NCBI GenBank assembly: GCA_024276605.1
Contig: JAJRWX010000001.1
Location: 1-64,000, forward strand
Direction: 5' to 3'
DNA: 64,000 nt
Source: Planctomycetota bacterium
Lineage (GTDB): Bacteria; Planctomycetota; Phycisphaerae; UBA1845
Part shown: positions 17,992-28,551 of the stretch, in pieces
Numbering within the stretch: position 1 is the stretch's first letter
Layout: every line of letters begins with the position of its first letter
Translations under genes and position numbers: made by a program
The notes under the pieces: model-generated
Database searches by the model: none
The model's input: the letters and a program-made list of their open reading frames with translations, nothing else
What the model was told of the DNA's origin: nothing

Positions 17992-19542
17992 CTATTCCCA
18001 CTCGATCGTCGAGGGCGGTTTGGAGGAGACATCGTAAACCACACGATTAGCCCCACTGACTTCGTTGATAATCCGGGTTGAGATTCGACCGAGTACTTCA
18101 TAATCAATGCGCACCCAGTCCGCCGTCATAAAATCAGCACTTTCCACAAAACGCACCGCGATCACATGTTGCCCGGCATAACTGCGGTCATCACCCATCA
18201 CACCGACTGTGCTAATCGGTAGCAATACGCCAAACGCCTGGGCGATTTTGTTATACCAACCGGCTACACGTATTTCCTCGAGAATAATATCGTCAGCCGC
18301 TCGTAGAATACGCAATCGCTGTGGTGTAATCTCTCCCATAATTCGCACGGCTAAGCCTGGTCCGGGGAAGGGGTGTCGCCAGACAATCTGCTCAGGAAGC
18401 CCCAAGTGCTCACCCACGCGGCGGACCTCATCTTTGAAAAGATCACGCAATGGTTCAACCAATTCAAAACCAAGCTTTTCGGGTAATCCACCTACGTTGT
18501 GATGCAGTTTAATGTTAGCTGCGATGCCGGCTGCACTATGTCCCGATTCGATCACATCGGGATAAAGCGTTCCTTGAGCAAGAAAACGTGCCCCATCGAT
18601 TTTTTTTGCCTCAGACTTGAAAACCTCGATGAACTCATGGCCAATAATTTTTCTCTTTTCTTGCGGGTCCGTAACACCGGTTAGTCGAGAGAGAAATCTT
18701 TCAGACGCATCCACGGACCGCAGGTTCATATGAGAATGTTGCTTAAACGTGGCTTCCACAAGATCAGTTTCGCGGTTACGCATCAAGCCGTTATCAACAT
18801 AAATACAGATCAGCCGATCGCCAATAGCTTCGTGAATGAGTGCTGCGACGACACTGCTATCGACACCACCGGACAGGCCGCAAATCACGCGATCCGTTTC
18901 GCCGACCTTCTCGCGAATCGCTTTGATCGACTCGTCCGCGACGTGATCCACTTGCCAATCTCCGGTGCAATGGCAAATGTCATAAAGAAAGTTGCGAATG
19001 ATCTGGTTGCCGCAAGGTGTATGAAAAACCTCCGGATGAAATTGCACACCGTACATCGGCCTACTTTTATGTCTCATCGCGGCGTAAGGGCAGGTATTTG
19101 TTTTTGCCAGTGCAATAAAATCGCCTGAAAGTTCTTTCACGATATCGCCATGACTCATCCAAACCGTAGCCTGCGTGGGCACATGATTCAATAAGGCATC
19201 TTCCACGAAAATTTCGAGCTGAGTACGACCGTATTCGCGTGATTCACCCGCACCGATATCAGACCCCAATAAATCGCAGGCCAGTTGCATGCCATAACAA
19301 ATGCCCAGCACGGGAAGACCCATGTCCATAATCTCCGGCGAGCATGTTGGGGCATCAGCCGCGTACACGCTGGCCGGACCGCCGGAGAAAATGAGACCGA
19401 CCGCGTGATGATCGCGTATCTCCTGCGGCGAGACGCTGGGGGATACGATCACGCTATGCACGCGGTTCTCGCGTACCCGCCGGGCAATTAACTGGACGAA
19501 TTGGCTACCAAAATCGATGATGACTATAGTTGCAGGTTTCAT
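17992..19542 (-). CDS. guaA: GMP synthase (glutamine-hydrolysing)
   Basis: Converts XMP to GMP using glutamine and ATP. The class I glutamine amidotransferase domain comes first, with nucleophile Cys82 in LGICYGMQ and the His-Glu pair in [11 protein letters not shown]. The ATP pyrophosphatase domain follows, with the P-loop GLSGGVDSS near residue 222. The C-terminal dimerisation region ends with [15 protein letters not shown], the canonical GuaA terminus. Length 516 is normal. A candidate promoter with a perfect -35 box is at 19603-19631, so the gene can be transcribed independently of the genes upstream on the same strand. Confidence 0.97.
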   Translation of the reverse strand: MKPATIVIIDFGSQFVQLIARRVRENRVHSVIVSPSVSPQEIRDHHAVGLIFSGGPASVYAADAPTCSPEIMDMGLPVLGICYGMQLACDLLGSDIGAGESREYGRTQLEIFVEDALLNHVPTQATVWMSHGDIVKELSGDFIALAKTNTCPYAAMRHKSRPMYGVQFHPEVFHTPCGNQIIRNFLYDICHCTGDWQVDHVADESIKAIREKVGETDRVICGLSGGVDSSVVAALIHEAIGDRLICIYVDNGLMRNRETDLVEATFKQHSHMNLRSVDASERFLSRLTGVTDPQEKRKIIGHEFIEVFKSEAKKIDGARFLAQGTLYPDVIESGHSAAGIAANIKLHHNVGGLPEKLGFELVEPLRDLFKDEVRRVGEHLGLPEQIVWRHPFPGPGLAVRIMGEITPQRLRILRAADDIILEEIRVAGWYNKIAQAFGVLLPISTVGVMGDDRSYAGQHVIAVRFVESADFMTADWVRIDYEVLGRISTRIINEVSGANRVVYDVSSKPPSTIEWE

Positions 19543-19602
19543 GTCTGTTTGATTCTCAATGATGTCTCGATCATGATAGGTTCTCGTCCCCCGGATGTGT
19601 AC

Positions 19603-19631
19603 ATAGTGAAATTCTGGAGACCATCTGTCAA
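19603..19631 (-). promoter_or_regulatory. candidate promoter for guaA
   Basis: On the minus strand TTGACA (19631-19626) is followed after 17 bases by CACTAT (19608-19603). The -35 box is perfect, but the -10 matches the consensus at only three positions; TATGTA three bases further on is an alternative -10. It lies about 60 bases before the guaA start. Confidence 0.4.
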
Positions 19632-19718
19632 ATCAATCAGCGGACACGATCTTTTCTTTGATTGTGCTAAAAAAACGCAGTTCTGTTCGTTTGTACCAAT
19701 CCAGTGCGGTCATACTAT

Positions 19719-20759
19719 CTAAAACTGAACACGCATAACCTCGAACAACCATTGTTGTGCATAATCCACACCGTACCACCATGCCATAGCCAAACCGGTG
19801 GCCATGGCGGGAACACCTATAGCCATAAACACCACCACGCGCTGCCGCGTATCCTCAGGCGCGGTAGTGGCTAGTCTGATTAGCCAAAACCACCATAGCA
19901 CCAAGCCGATAGCTGCGATGACGCCGGCTGTGATTGTTGGTACCTCAGGCGCCGGCATCCAACGCCACCCCGCAATTAGACCGGCTTGAAGCAAGGGTAA
20001 TAACGGCATGAGCAAACACGTAACGGCTAATGGGGCTAACCATGCACAGCTATAATGAATCGCAGCGGACATACGCTGCTCATGTCGATAAGCTGAGGTG
20101 TGCGATTTGGTGATACCGATACGCAACAGTGACAGAAAAAGCCAAAGGGTCAGTCCACCACCCAGTATCCCCAACACAACCCCGGTGGCTGACTGTGCCG
20201 GGTTCCACCAGAAATCAACATACGTTTGTGGGACAAGGTTTGTGGGTAACGGGCGCGGCCGAGAGATTACATGTTTCCAAAGCTGTCCGGAAGGCGTGAT
20301 AGAACCCGTTGGTTCTACTGCAGGAAGTGATGTCACCTGCCGCCAACCAACGATCGACAATTGCAGTAGACTAAGAGCCAGTGCCGACAATATTGCAGCC
20401 AGCCAAGCAAATCGTCGCGAAGCAGCCGACGAGCGCATCATAGCTATGTGTTTGAGACGATGGTTACCTGCCAGGTATACCCACCAACACATGGCCCACC
20501 ATCCGCTTTCGCGGTGGGCGAAGTGTTTAGCGTACGGTGTGACGTCCGCACCCGTGACACGATCATCGCCAAATACATAGCCACACAGGTCGCATCGTGC
20601 GTGACGGTCCGGACCTACAAGTTGGCCACACGCAGAACAACGAAAGATGGTGGTAACTGTTTGTTGATCCGTTCGAGTCAAGCCTCTTCGTCTTATCTTT
20701 CTGTGTATGTATTGGGTAAACCTCCCCGCATGAGTACGCAGGTCATAACCAAGGTGCAA
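19719..20759 (-). CDS. zinc-ribbon multi-pass membrane protein, function unknown
   Basis: I do not recognise a family. Near residue 40 there is a four-cysteine zinc ribbon (CSACGQLVG then CDLCGYVFG), followed by a soluble stretch and about six hydrophobic helices between residues 135 and 340, including strongly tryptophan-rich ones. The frame opens with TTG at 20759, and no ATG precedes the zinc ribbon; a TTG at about residue 26 with AGAGG close before it is an alternative start. It lies between a lipoprotein gene and guaA in the same orientation, so it may be part of the guaB transcript. The layout (cytosolic ribbon plus membrane block) is common for uncharacterised planctomycete proteins. 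Confidence 0.7.
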   Translation of the reverse strand: MHLGYDLRTHAGRFTQYIHRKIRRRGLTRTDQQTVTTIFRCSACGQLVGPDRHARCDLCGYVFGDDRVTGADVTPYAKHFAHRESGWWAMCWWVYLAGNHRLKHIAMMRSSAASRRFAWLAAILSALALSLLQLSIVGWRQVTSLPAVEPTGSITPSGQLWKHVISRPRPLPTNLVPQTYVDFWWNPAQSATGVVLGILGGGLTLWLFLSLLRIGITKSHTSAYRHEQRMSAAIHYSCAWLAPLAVTCLLMPLLPLLQAGLIAGWRWMPAPEVPTITAGVIAAIGLVLWWFWLIRLATTAPEDTRQRVVVFMAIGVPAMATGLAMAWWYGVDYAQQWLFEVMRVQF

Positions 20760-20815
20760 GGAAACAACCGCAGCTATGGTGTCATATCATCACTTTCCAA
20801 AGTTATAGGCATTTC

Positions 20816-21253
20816 TCAATCTAGCGGTACATCGCTCACACTCGCCTGATCTACCGGCACCCACAGCGGAGACATAATAGCACTAACGGGTAAGCTGGCT
20901 ATGTTGGCTCCATAGCGTATCGGTCCATAAACAAAATAGAGAGGTTCTTCGAAAGTCCACGCAAACTGGTCATCGTTACTACCGGCCTGTTCGATCGGAT
21001 CCTCGAAGAATAAAGGTCCGTGTATGATGTGTCCCGTATGCGCTGCACACAAAATTTCTTCAAATGGTCGAACTTGTTGCTCACCGGTTGACACATGTGC
21101 ATTACGCACACCCTGCTCAGAGGGTGTCATGGTGATGGTCTCGGCAGATAGTTCATCGTAATTCGGATTAATCATCAATGAACACCCTGCCGCTAAAAAT
21201 AGGAAAACAATGGCGGCACATCCCGATACTAAACGCCCAACTGGGTTAATCAT
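20816..21253 (-). CDS. small lipoprotein, function unknown
   Basis: 145 residues with a lipoprotein signal peptide: a hydrophobic core ending in the lipobox FLAAGCS, so lipidation at the cysteine near residue 24 is expected. The mature part is acidic with the pattern [21 protein letters not shown] and no recognised domain. Its ATG at 21253 sits inside the end of guaB (8-base overlap) with GGAGAA upstream, so the two are translationally coupled. No function can be proposed. Confidence 0.75.
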   Translation of the reverse strand: MINPVGRLVSGCAAIVFLFLAAGCSLMINPNYDELSAETITMTPSEQGVRNAHVSTGEQQVRPFEEILCAAHTGHIIHGPLFFEDPIEQAGSNDDQFAWTFEEPLYFVYGPIRYGANIASLPVSAIMSPLWVPVDQASVSDVPLD

Positions 21254-22058
21254 GGTGATTCTCCATAGCGAAGTTCGGTGACTCTTTCGTAATGGTCACA
21301 TCGTGAGGTTTAGACTCTATGACACTGGCAGATGTCACCCGCGTAAACGTCGCTAGTGTTCTAAGATCGTCAATCGTGGCTGTTCCGCAATACCCCATAC
21401 CTGATCTAAGCCCGCCTACTAGCTGATAGACAAATTCCGACAAAGGCCCGCGATAAGGTACGCGCCCTTCCACGCCTTCAGGCACAAGCTTTCGAGATGG
21501 TGCATTTGCCGATTGGCCATACCGCTCGGCTGAGCCTTTGACCATCGCACCAAGCGAACCCATGCCGCGATATTCCTTGAACCGTCTACCGCGCCATGTT
21601 ACCGTCTCGCCCGGTGCTTCCTCCAAACCGGCGAAAAGTGAACCGAGCATGACCGTATGTGCCCCCGCAGCAAGTGCCTTGCTAATATCGCCTGATTGAC
21701 GAACTCCGCCATCGGCAATAACGGGTACATGGGCCGCACACGCCACAGAACAGACATTCAAAATAGCACTTAGTTGTGGGACACCAACGCCCGAAACGAC
21801 GCGCGTCGTGCAAATACTACCCGGCCCAATGCCGACTTTAAGGGCATCCACCCCGGCCTCGATTAAATCCTTAGCCGCGTCCGCCGTGGCAATGTTACCA
21901 GCCACGATGTTGATGTCATGGCGTTTTTTAATCTGCTTCACGGTATCGATCACGTTGTCGCTATGTCCATGGGCCGTATCAACCACGATCACGTCGACAT
22001 CACTGGCAATCAACGACTCCACGCGATCGTAATCATGTACACCCACGGCTGCACCCAC
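21246..22058 (-). CDS. guaB: IMP dehydrogenase, C-terminal part (guaB separated by an in-frame stop)
   Basis: Second part of guaB, 270 residues if read from the in-frame GTG at 22058. It contains most of the catalytic barrel: [15 protein letters not shown], the catalytic cysteine loop [20 protein letters not shown], the IMP phosphate site ([16 protein letters not shown]), and [10 protein letters not shown] and [15 protein letters not shown] near the end. It continues the frame of the preceding fragment without shift: after the TAA at 22074-22076 the codons read [11 protein letters not shown], as in normal IMP dehydrogenases. Whether it is translated separately from GTG 22058 (no clear ribosome binding site), by read-through, or not at all cannot be seen. 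It overlaps the downstream lipoprotein gene by 8 bases. Confidence 0.85.
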   Translation of the reverse strand: MGAAVGVHDYDRVESLIASDVDVIVVDTAHGHSDNVIDTVKQIKKRHDINIVAGNIATADAAKDLIEAGVDALKVGIGPGSICTTRVVSGVGVPQLSAILNVCSVACAAHVPVIADGGVRQSGDISKALAAGAHTVMLGSLFAGLEEAPGETVTWRGRRFKEYRGMGSLGAMVKGSAERYGQSANAPSRKLVPEGVEGRVPYRGPLSEFVYQLVGGLRSGMGYCGTATIDDLRTLATFTRVTSASVIESKPHDVTITKESPNFAMENHHD

Positions 22059-22073
22059 GCGAAGTCGTCCGCG

Positions 22074-22745
22074 TTAATCCTTACAGCTAACAGGAAAGTG
22101 TCGACTGCGCTCGATGTCGCGCATAGTGATGAGACCCGCGAGCTTGTTTTGCTTATCAATAAGCAGAAGCTTTTCGACCTTCTTACGTTTGAGAATTTCC
22201 CACGCCTCCGCTAGGCTCGTTTCCGGTGGTCCGGTGACAAGGTGCTGACTGGTCATCACGTCTCGAATGTTGAGGTTTTCACTTTCGAGATATTTCATAT
22301 CACGGCGCGTGATAATGCCCACCAAACCTTTATCCGGGTCAATGATAGGCACGCCGGAGATGTTTTGCAGTGACATGAGTGCCTTGGCCTTAGCCACCGG
22401 TTCATCGGGTGCGAGCGTGACCGGATCGATAATGACACCACTCTCAGAGCGCTTCACGATATGGACCTCGCGACACTGCGCCTCTATGTTGAGATTTTTG
22501 TGGATGATGCCGATCCCACCCTCTTGGGCGAGACAAATGGCTAAGCGAGATTCCGTGACGGTATCCATCGCCGCAGATACCAGCGGAATATTCAACGTAA
22601 TATCACGGGTTAGTTGCGTTCGTAAATTAATGTTGTCAGGAAGAATGGAAGAACGGCGCGGAAGTAGCAAAACATCGTCAAAAGTCAAAGATTCCGATCG
22701 AATTCGCTGATCCGCCGCGGCGGTAGCGGCATTGTCCTTGGTCAT
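22074..22745 (-). CDS. guaB: IMP dehydrogenase, N-terminal part with CBS domains (guaB)
   Basis: First part of IMP dehydrogenase (IMP to XMP, rate-limiting for guanine nucleotides), 223 residues. It shows the barrel start ESLTFDDVLLLPRRSSILP, PLVSAAMDTVTESRLAICLAQEGGIGIIHKN, and both CBS domains (about residues 95-205, ending LAGLITMRDIE). It stops at TAA directly after SCKD, exactly where family members continue with two residues and [10 protein letters not shown]. So it lacks the active-site cysteine and most of the barrel. The ATG at 22745 has AAAGG at good spacing, and a promoter lies at 22779-22807. TAA ends other genes here (for example polX), so it is not a reassigned codon. Confidence 0.88.
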   Translation of the reverse strand: MTKDNAATAAADQRIRSESLTFDDVLLLPRRSSILPDNINLRTQLTRDITLNIPLVSAAMDTVTESRLAICLAQEGGIGIIHKNLNIEAQCREVHIVKRSESGVIIDPVTLAPDEPVAKAKALMSLQNISGVPIIDPDKGLVGIITRRDMKYLESENLNIRDVMTSQHLVTGPPETSLAEAWEILKRKKVEKLLLIDKQNKLAGLITMRDIERSRHFPVSCKD

Positions 22746-22778
22746 TTGGGTACCTTTCGATCCAGCACCTGGAAAGAT

Positions 22779-22807
22779 ACGGTACGCTGGCCGTCGTAAG
22801 CCGTCAA
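22779..22807 (-). promoter_or_regulatory. candidate sigma70-like promoter for guaB
   Basis: On the minus strand TTGACG (22807-22802) and TACCGT (22784-22779) are 17 bases apart, about 35 bases before the guaB ATG. The -10 box is weak. Confidence 0.4.
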
Positions 22808-22923
22808 GTAAGTGAGGTGGATAGTCGAGCCAATTGCACCGCGGCTGACATCAGGTATGTTCGTCCTGTGTAGGCCAATCCAGTAATCATATACTTCTAC
22901 ACAATTTGATTGGGAAAACAATA

Positions 22924-25431
22924 TTAACGACGTGAGGAATCAAAGGAAGAATAACGCTTGGGTCGTAATTTTTGGAAAGTGGCTGTTGAACGCCGCCGAC
23001 CGAACGTAATGAGTTCAGCCGTATCGACTTGTCCGTCGGCATTGGTATCCGCCGCTTGTAGTGCAGACCAACCATTTTGACGTAACTCTTTGATAGTAAG
23101 TGATGTTACAGGTTGATACATTACGGTCATCGAGCTGGGGACATTGAGCGGGCAACAACTTGTTACCGCAATAAGCTGGAACGATTCCAGGATGAAGGCT
23201 TCATCCAAAGCATCTACGATGCCGTCAGCGTTGATGTCAGCATGGGGGCCGACCGTACCACACGGCGTATTCGGATCTACGGTCTGATCCATTTGTGTAA
23301 TCAAAGATGCCAAATCGAGCATGTCGATTACGGCATTATTATCCAGATTGCCTCCGATCAGCCAATTGCCATTAAGCAATGGATCACCCACACACGAAGA
23401 CTGATAGATATTATTGGATATGGTCACTCTCCCGGACGATGGTAGCGTGTGTTTGGGGTCACGCACGGTGACGCACGAATAAAGACCACGAGGAAGCTCC
23501 AACACAACCTGGGCCGAGGCGGTGGTGCGCTGCCTGACAAAGGTGACATCCCGCTGAAGAATTAGAGGGTCTTGGGCACAATCGGAATAAATGGTTAGCT
23601 CCAGGCAACGATCCACTCGATCCGCCAAAATGGTTGGTGAAAGCTCAACATCAACTTCCATGGTGTGCATATTCCCAACATCCACTGTCCATTGACAGTC
23701 AATAGATTTGTTGCAACTGTCTTGCGTCGTGCATTGAAACTCGTAATGACCGGGCAGAAAGATACCCCCGCCCACGATCAATGCGTTCGGGTCGATAATG
23801 CCGCCGCCACCCGTGGCTGAACATTCAACACTGAGTGGACCATCACATCCACCGGTAGCAGAAGGAGATTCCCAGGCGACCGTCGCCGTGGTTACCCCGG
23901 CATCTAAGTTTGTCACGACACTGCCTGGACAAACCATTTCCGGGGGAGCGCCGGTAGTACGTAATTGATCCAAACAGCAGGGCTTATAGGTTACCGACGA
24001 TCCCTTTGTGTCCGTTAATAGCGTATCTTTAGGGCTTTCACTGATAAAACATAAGTCGGTGGTATCACAGGCGGTAAGCGCCTGAAACGTCAACACCGCC
24101 ATCGTGACTTCCCCATTAGAACCGGAGTGCGTAAGCGGCGTCCCTACGGCATAGAAAATACTACCCGCACCTTCATCAATATCCCTGAATACTTGCGAAC
24201 TAAACGGTGAATTGCTGTCTGCCAAGCTACCCGGCGACACGGATAAAAACTGAAGCTGACTCGGATCATATTGAATGTTGAATTGTCCACCAAAGATAGC
24301 CGCTGAACTGACGCCAAGATTGACGTGAATATCGAAGATGGCACCTTGGTTATAACAAGTTACCGATGGATCGGCACGCTCAATACAAAGGTCCGGTTCC
24401 AATACGCAGGAACACACTCCAGCAATCTGATCGCACACTGAAAACAAACAATCATCGTCGTTCGTACAGGTCATCGCATCAATGGAGGTACCCACGCATA
24501 TACCGACCTGATTGCAATTATCATTGACTGTACAATCTTCAAGGTCGTCACAGGGATCAACACAAAATTCCTGCATGATGTTAACAATGGTACCCGCTAA
24601 ATCGGTACCCGGGTCTTGTGTTTGGTGGGCTACACCGCCAGTGCCTGCGGCTAAATCAGAAGCTAATTGCAACACACACCTATCCGCGCCGGTTCCGACG
24701 ATAGGCGCGACGATGACACCGTTCGCTTTGGCCAGAAGCATCGCGTTGATGACGGCGTCTCTATCCGCACCGGGATCGCTACAGCCATATGGAAAATTGC
24801 CGTCGCAAGCACCTTCATCGCTGATGGGAATGATGATGCGACGAGAACCTGTCGTCCAGGGAAATTTCGTAGCCACAATAGCCGTCGCCGGCCCCCACGA
24901 CTCGCGTGATGAGAAGGTGTTGGGAAATTGACACGAACCGTTATCGCCCGGAACGTCCGGACCGAGCAAAGTGACCACATCATTGGTCAAACAGGAAAAG
25001 TGACGTCCCGGTGTCTCTGTGATGCCTAGGAATACCGGATTGACTTGAATGCCTTCCAAGGCTAAGTCAGCGACAATGTCGGTCATTTGTGCGCACAAAG
25101 CCGCAGCTTCATCGGCCATCGATCCGGAGGTGTCCATGATGAACACGACATCAAGCGGGGGACAGGATGGATTGAAAGTGCAAGGGACGCAACCAGCAAT
25201 AGGGGCGAATTCACAGGTGTTATTCAAACATAGGTTCACGGTGCAGGCATTGGCATCATCGCATTGTGAATTCACAGTGCAACTAACACCTCGATTGGCA
25301 AGTCCGGTATTCTCGCCTGCAGCAACAGGAGAGTAGATAGCAACCGACCACGCGACCATACATGCTTGTATGGTCAGCCTACAACGCTTGGCTGATGTCC
25401 TGTTGGACCATAGTTGCAATACACACCTCAC
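22924..25431 (-). CDS. secreted VWA, cohesin-like and dockerin protein
   Basis: Large exported protein of 835 residues. The signal peptide is basic then hydrophobic (MVAWSVAIYSPVAAG), starting either at GTG 25431 or at the ATG of residue 25. A Cys-rich segment is followed by a von Willebrand factor A domain with the MIDAS motif DTSGSM near residue 100. A second Cys-rich stretch precedes a cohesin-like beta domain (about 355-460, FGGQFNIQYDPSQLQFLSV). Then come a HYR-like region (PPEMVCPGSVVTN) and dockerin-type calcium loops GNLDNNAVIDMLDLASLI (about 693), ADINADGIVDALDEAFIL (728) and AADTNADGQVDTAEL (790). Cohesin-like and dockerin modules in one protein suggest assembly of extracellular complexes. 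The target is unknown. Confidence 0.8.
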   Translation of the reverse strand: MRCVLQLWSNRTSAKRCRLTIQACMVAWSVAIYSPVAAGENTGLANRGVSCTVNSQCDDANACTVNLCLNNTCEFAPIAGCVPCTFNPSCPPLDVVFIMDTSGSMADEAAALCAQMTDIVADLALEGIQVNPVFLGITETPGRHFSCLTNDVVTLLGPDVPGDNGSCQFPNTFSSRESWGPATAIVATKFPWTTGSRRIIIPISDEGACDGNFPYGCSDPGADRDAVINAMLLAKANGVIVAPIVGTGADRCVLQLASDLAAGTGGVAHQTQDPGTDLAGTIVNIMQEFCVDPCDDLEDCTVNDNCNQVGICVGTSIDAMTCTNDDDCLFSVCDQIAGVCSCVLEPDLCIERADPSVTCYNQGAIFDIHVNLGVSSAAIFGGQFNIQYDPSQLQFLSVSPGSLADSNSPFSSQVFRDIDEGAGSIFYAVGTPLTHSGSNGEVTMAVLTFQALTACDTTDLCFISESPKDTLLTDTKGSSVTYKPCCLDQLRTTGAPPEMVCPGSVVTNLDAGVTTATVAWESPSATGGCDGPLSVECSATGGGGIIDPNALIVGGGIFLPGHYEFQCTTQDSCNKSIDCQWTVDVGNMHTMEVDVELSPTILADRVDRCLELTIYSDCAQDPLILQRDVTFVRQRTTASAQVVLELPRGLYSCVTVRDPKHTLPSSGRVTISNNIYQSSCVGDPLLNGNWLIGGNLDNNAVIDMLDLASLITQMDQTVDPNTPCGTVGPHADINADGIVDALDEAFILESFQLIAVTSCCPLNVPSSMTVMYQPVTSLTIKELRQNGWSALQAADTNADGQVDTAELITFGRRRSTATFQKLRPKRYSSFDSSRR

Positions 25432-25599
25432 CCGATTAGTTAACCTGAATCACCGCGTCCCCTCCAATGGATTTGGCGAAACCGAAGTACTCCCCCCATG
25501 CTCTATACTTAGGTTACTGCGGCATAGTGATCAAAGTCAACAATCAATTTTTTCGGACCATAATCACATATCGAAATATGATACATATCAATCCTCTGG

Positions 25600-28167
25600 T
25601 CATGGGCCTACAAGCTCCTGTAGGAAAGAGGCATAATCCGCCTGCTCGATCGTCCCGTCATTGTCCATGTCATAAATACGGGCACATTCTGCCTGTGGTG
25701 GTAAAAATCCAGTGACACTGCTCTGTGCCGTGAAACATCTCATAAACCCGGCAATGTCAATCAACTCGATCCGACCATTGTCGTCAATGTCGCCTAGTAG
25801 ACACCCATCGCGACAATCGCCGCTAAGCTGGCAAACCGGCTCAAAAGGAGGAAGGCTGAGACATTCACTGATGCTTTGAATACCAATGCAGGCACTGTTC
25901 GGGTCGCCATAAAGGCAACAAAGATCGGGATCAGGACAAACGCACGAGCCGCCGGGATTAGTCATGGGGCAAAGGTCGTCGCAGTCTGACAAGCCGTCGT
26001 TATCCGTATCCTCATTGTCGATGCACAGCGATTCCGCAGCACACTCTGAATCATTGAAGCATGGCTGACCGAAATCCACAATGCCGTTGCATATGCGATC
26101 GCAGGCGGTCGGCAAGCCATCTCCATCACAATCCTGTTCACACTCGTCGGGAAAATCATTGTTATTGCAATCGCCGCTCACCTGACCATTGCCATCCGGA
26201 TCACTCGGATCGGTGTCACAGTTGTCCGGTATGGCATTGCCATTGCAGTCAGAAAAAGCTATTTCACACTCATCGGGAATGCCATGGCCCGCGACACCCA
26301 GCGGTTGACAATCCGCACTCAACCCACACAACGGTATAGCCGTACATCCTGGGGCATTGCAATCGATATCGCATTCGTCCGGGATACTATTGCCGTTGCA
26401 GTCTGCCGGTCCGACTGCAGGCCCTACTGAAGAAACTGTGGCCCGGTCATTGGTTCCCGGTTTGAATAGACCAAGTGTCACCGTCGTCGCCGCCGGCGGC
26501 GCCGGTGAAATGAAACCGTAACTGTACATCGTACTAAATCGAAGGGCGTTTCCGTTGACATTGGCGTTGTAACTTGGAAACAGTACAGCACAACTGCCAA
26601 TGCCACCGTTAAGGCATTCGCTATCATTAAAACATGATGCACCTATATTGTCTCCCGCGATGCAGCGCTTAGCCTGCGCGCCAGTACATAGCCCGGATGT
26701 GGCTCCGTCGCAATCAGTATGATCGATACACCGTGCTCCCGCTAAGTCACCGCCGACACAAGTATCCAGTTGATAAGGTCGGCATAACCCGCCGTTAGGG
26801 CAACCGACGTCATCTACGCATGGTGCGCCGGGTAAGTCACCCCCCACGCAAGCATGAGCAGACCAGGTAATCGCGTCGCCTGCCTCTGAAGCGACCCAAT
26901 CGGTCAGGTCATAGACTTCGCCACTATGATAGTTTACGTCATGAAAAAAGAAGTTGCGGTTGCTTTGATTGGTGGGTACGGGCACGCGAAAAAACGCCCC
27001 TGATCGGTCCGAATTCAAGTTGAAAATAGCGTAATCGTAACGCCACTCCGCCGTGCGTAGTGGGCTAGCCTTTGCTGCCAGAATGAATTGCCCTTCACCT
27101 GGAATCTGAATGGTGGTTTCAGTCACCCCCACACACGTGTCGCCCGCATCAGGACAATCCGCCGTGGTGATGCACGGCATCGCAGATGCCTGACAATATC
27201 GGTTCGGTAGACATACTTCGCCCACACCCGGGCAATCTGTATCAATCACGCAAGGCGTCAGAGCTACGTCACACAAACCTTGCGGATCATTTTTGCCCCA
27301 TGCAAAAATAGCAGGTTTCCCGGGAACGGTAACGTCCTGAGCATTGAATCGAAACAATCCGTTTTGTAAGCCAATATCCGTCGGGCGATAGGCGGCGTTG
27401 TTTAACGCATTACCCGAAGCAGCATCGTCCTGGGCTAAGTACTGCACTTCCAAATAATATGAGGCCCCGGGGTTTGACGCCGGATCGAGATCAGCATCGA
27501 GCACCTGCATACGACCGCCGAGGACCGGGTAATTACAGGCCATGCTATCGCAATCCTGGTCGAGGGTGCAGGGCGCGCCGTCATCGATTCCGCCGACACA
27601 AAACTTATCCGGTCGGCGCGGGGTTGGCGGAAATTCGCCGGTAAACGCGTTTACCTCGGAATGCGGACCGAGGGTGCTTCGATCACCGTTTAATGTGCTG
27701 TTATAGGTGTCGCGGCAATTGACACCTAGAGTGTTCGCGAGAGGTGGTACTATACAACTTGTATTACAACAAAAATCGCAGTTCGCGTCACACAACAAAC
27801 AATCTTTTGTTTCAGTGGCAAAACCATGCTTAACCCAGGCAAGCCCGATTTGTTCAAAGCGCCCGGATTTTAAGCGGTAAACATTTTGTGTAATGATGGG
27901 GTGCTGTGCCGTTGAGGAATCCCAATTAGCCGGTGCATCACCAACATTGCAGGAAGTCGTCGCGATACCAAAGGCCGAAGTGTCTCCATCGCGTCCCCAG
28001 CTAGTTTGGCCGCTATTGAGAAAGGCAACATCAGAAACAATAATATCAGGCCCGGTAGCCGGTAACGTAGCTTCTACCCGCTCACTGGATATGTGCAGCC
28101 CCGATCCCATAGACCCCAGGCCTACTAAAATAACTATGCCCAGCGCAGTGCAACTTAACAACTTCAT
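25600..28167 (-). CDS. secreted Cys-rich protein with calcium-binding and dockerin repeats
   Basis: Exported protein of about 855 residues. The frame is open to 28233, but the ATG at 28167 begins a clear signal peptide (MKLLSCTALGIVILVGLGSM) and has GGGGAAG just upstream. The middle has several Cys-rich units of the type CVGGDLAGARCIDHTDC (about 425-540). Around residue 589 start repeats of the DCNGNSIPDECD type, which resemble thrombospondin-3-like calcium loops. The end is a dockerin-like pair: GDIDDNGRIELIDIAGFMRC (about 790) and DMDNDGTIEQADYASFL (832). No catalytic domain is recognised. It belongs with the neighbouring VWA/dockerin protein and the one at 30721-32517 as a secreted set. 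Confidence 0.8.
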   Translation of the reverse strand: MKLLSCTALGIVILVGLGSMGSGLHISSERVEATLPATGPDIIVSDVAFLNSGQTSWGRDGDTSAFGIATTSCNVGDAPANWDSSTAQHPIITQNVYRLKSGRFEQIGLAWVKHGFATETKDCLLCDANCDFCCNTSCIVPPLANTLGVNCRDTYNSTLNGDRSTLGPHSEVNAFTGEFPPTPRRPDKFCVGGIDDGAPCTLDQDCDSMACNYPVLGGRMQVLDADLDPASNPGASYYLEVQYLAQDDAASGNALNNAAYRPTDIGLQNGLFRFNAQDVTVPGKPAIFAWGKNDPQGLCDVALTPCVIDTDCPGVGEVCLPNRYCQASAMPCITTADCPDAGDTCVGVTETTIQIPGEGQFILAAKASPLRTAEWRYDYAIFNLNSDRSGAFFRVPVPTNQSNRNFFFHDVNYHSGEVYDLTDWVASEAGDAITWSAHACVGGDLPGAPCVDDVGCPNGGLCRPYQLDTCVGGDLAGARCIDHTDCDGATSGLCTGAQAKRCIAGDNIGASCFNDSECLNGGIGSCAVLFPSYNANVNGNALRFSTMYSYGFISPAPPAATTVTLGLFKPGTNDRATVSSVGPAVGPADCNGNSIPDECDIDCNAPGCTAIPLCGLSADCQPLGVAGHGIPDECEIAFSDCNGNAIPDNCDTDPSDPDGNGQVSGDCNNNDFPDECEQDCDGDGLPTACDRICNGIVDFGQPCFNDSECAAESLCIDNEDTDNDGLSDCDDLCPMTNPGGSCVCPDPDLCCLYGDPNSACIGIQSISECLSLPPFEPVCQLSGDCRDGCLLGDIDDNGRIELIDIAGFMRCFTAQSSVTGFLPPQAECARIYDMDNDGTIEQADYASFLQELVGP

Positions 28168-28551
28168 GCTTCCCCCCCCAGACTCGCGATTTCGGACAAG
28201 CCAACTATACGCACACTTACAAGATGCATGCAAACCGTTGGCATGTATCGCTACCTATAAATACACACCGCATACTAAAACTATAGCACTTCATAACCGA
28301 GTATTCAATGGTCCGGGACACAGGTTGCGTGCCTGTATCCATGTTCCGAAAACAAGCGAGTAGGGCGATTGTCATACCGAAACATTATGGCGAAAGCTAA
28401 CCAGGCTATGGCTATGTGGATGATAAATGCAGCCAGAAGTGGTGAGTCCGATATAATCCTGTTTGAATCAATCGTCTCACTGCCAAAGACCTACTACAGG
28501 TAATTAAGTAGGTTTATCATTTTTGAGAACCGTGTAATGACAGTGAGCAGC
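28168..28551. other. gene-free stretch beside the prepilin pseudogene
   Basis: No gene or clear regulatory signal recognised. It would contain the promoter of the minus-strand gene ending at 25600. Confidence 0.4.

Noticed and set aside
22074-22076. Genome-wide reassignment of TAA as explanation for the guaB stop
   Set aside because: TAA serves as the normal end of other genes in the window, for example polX.
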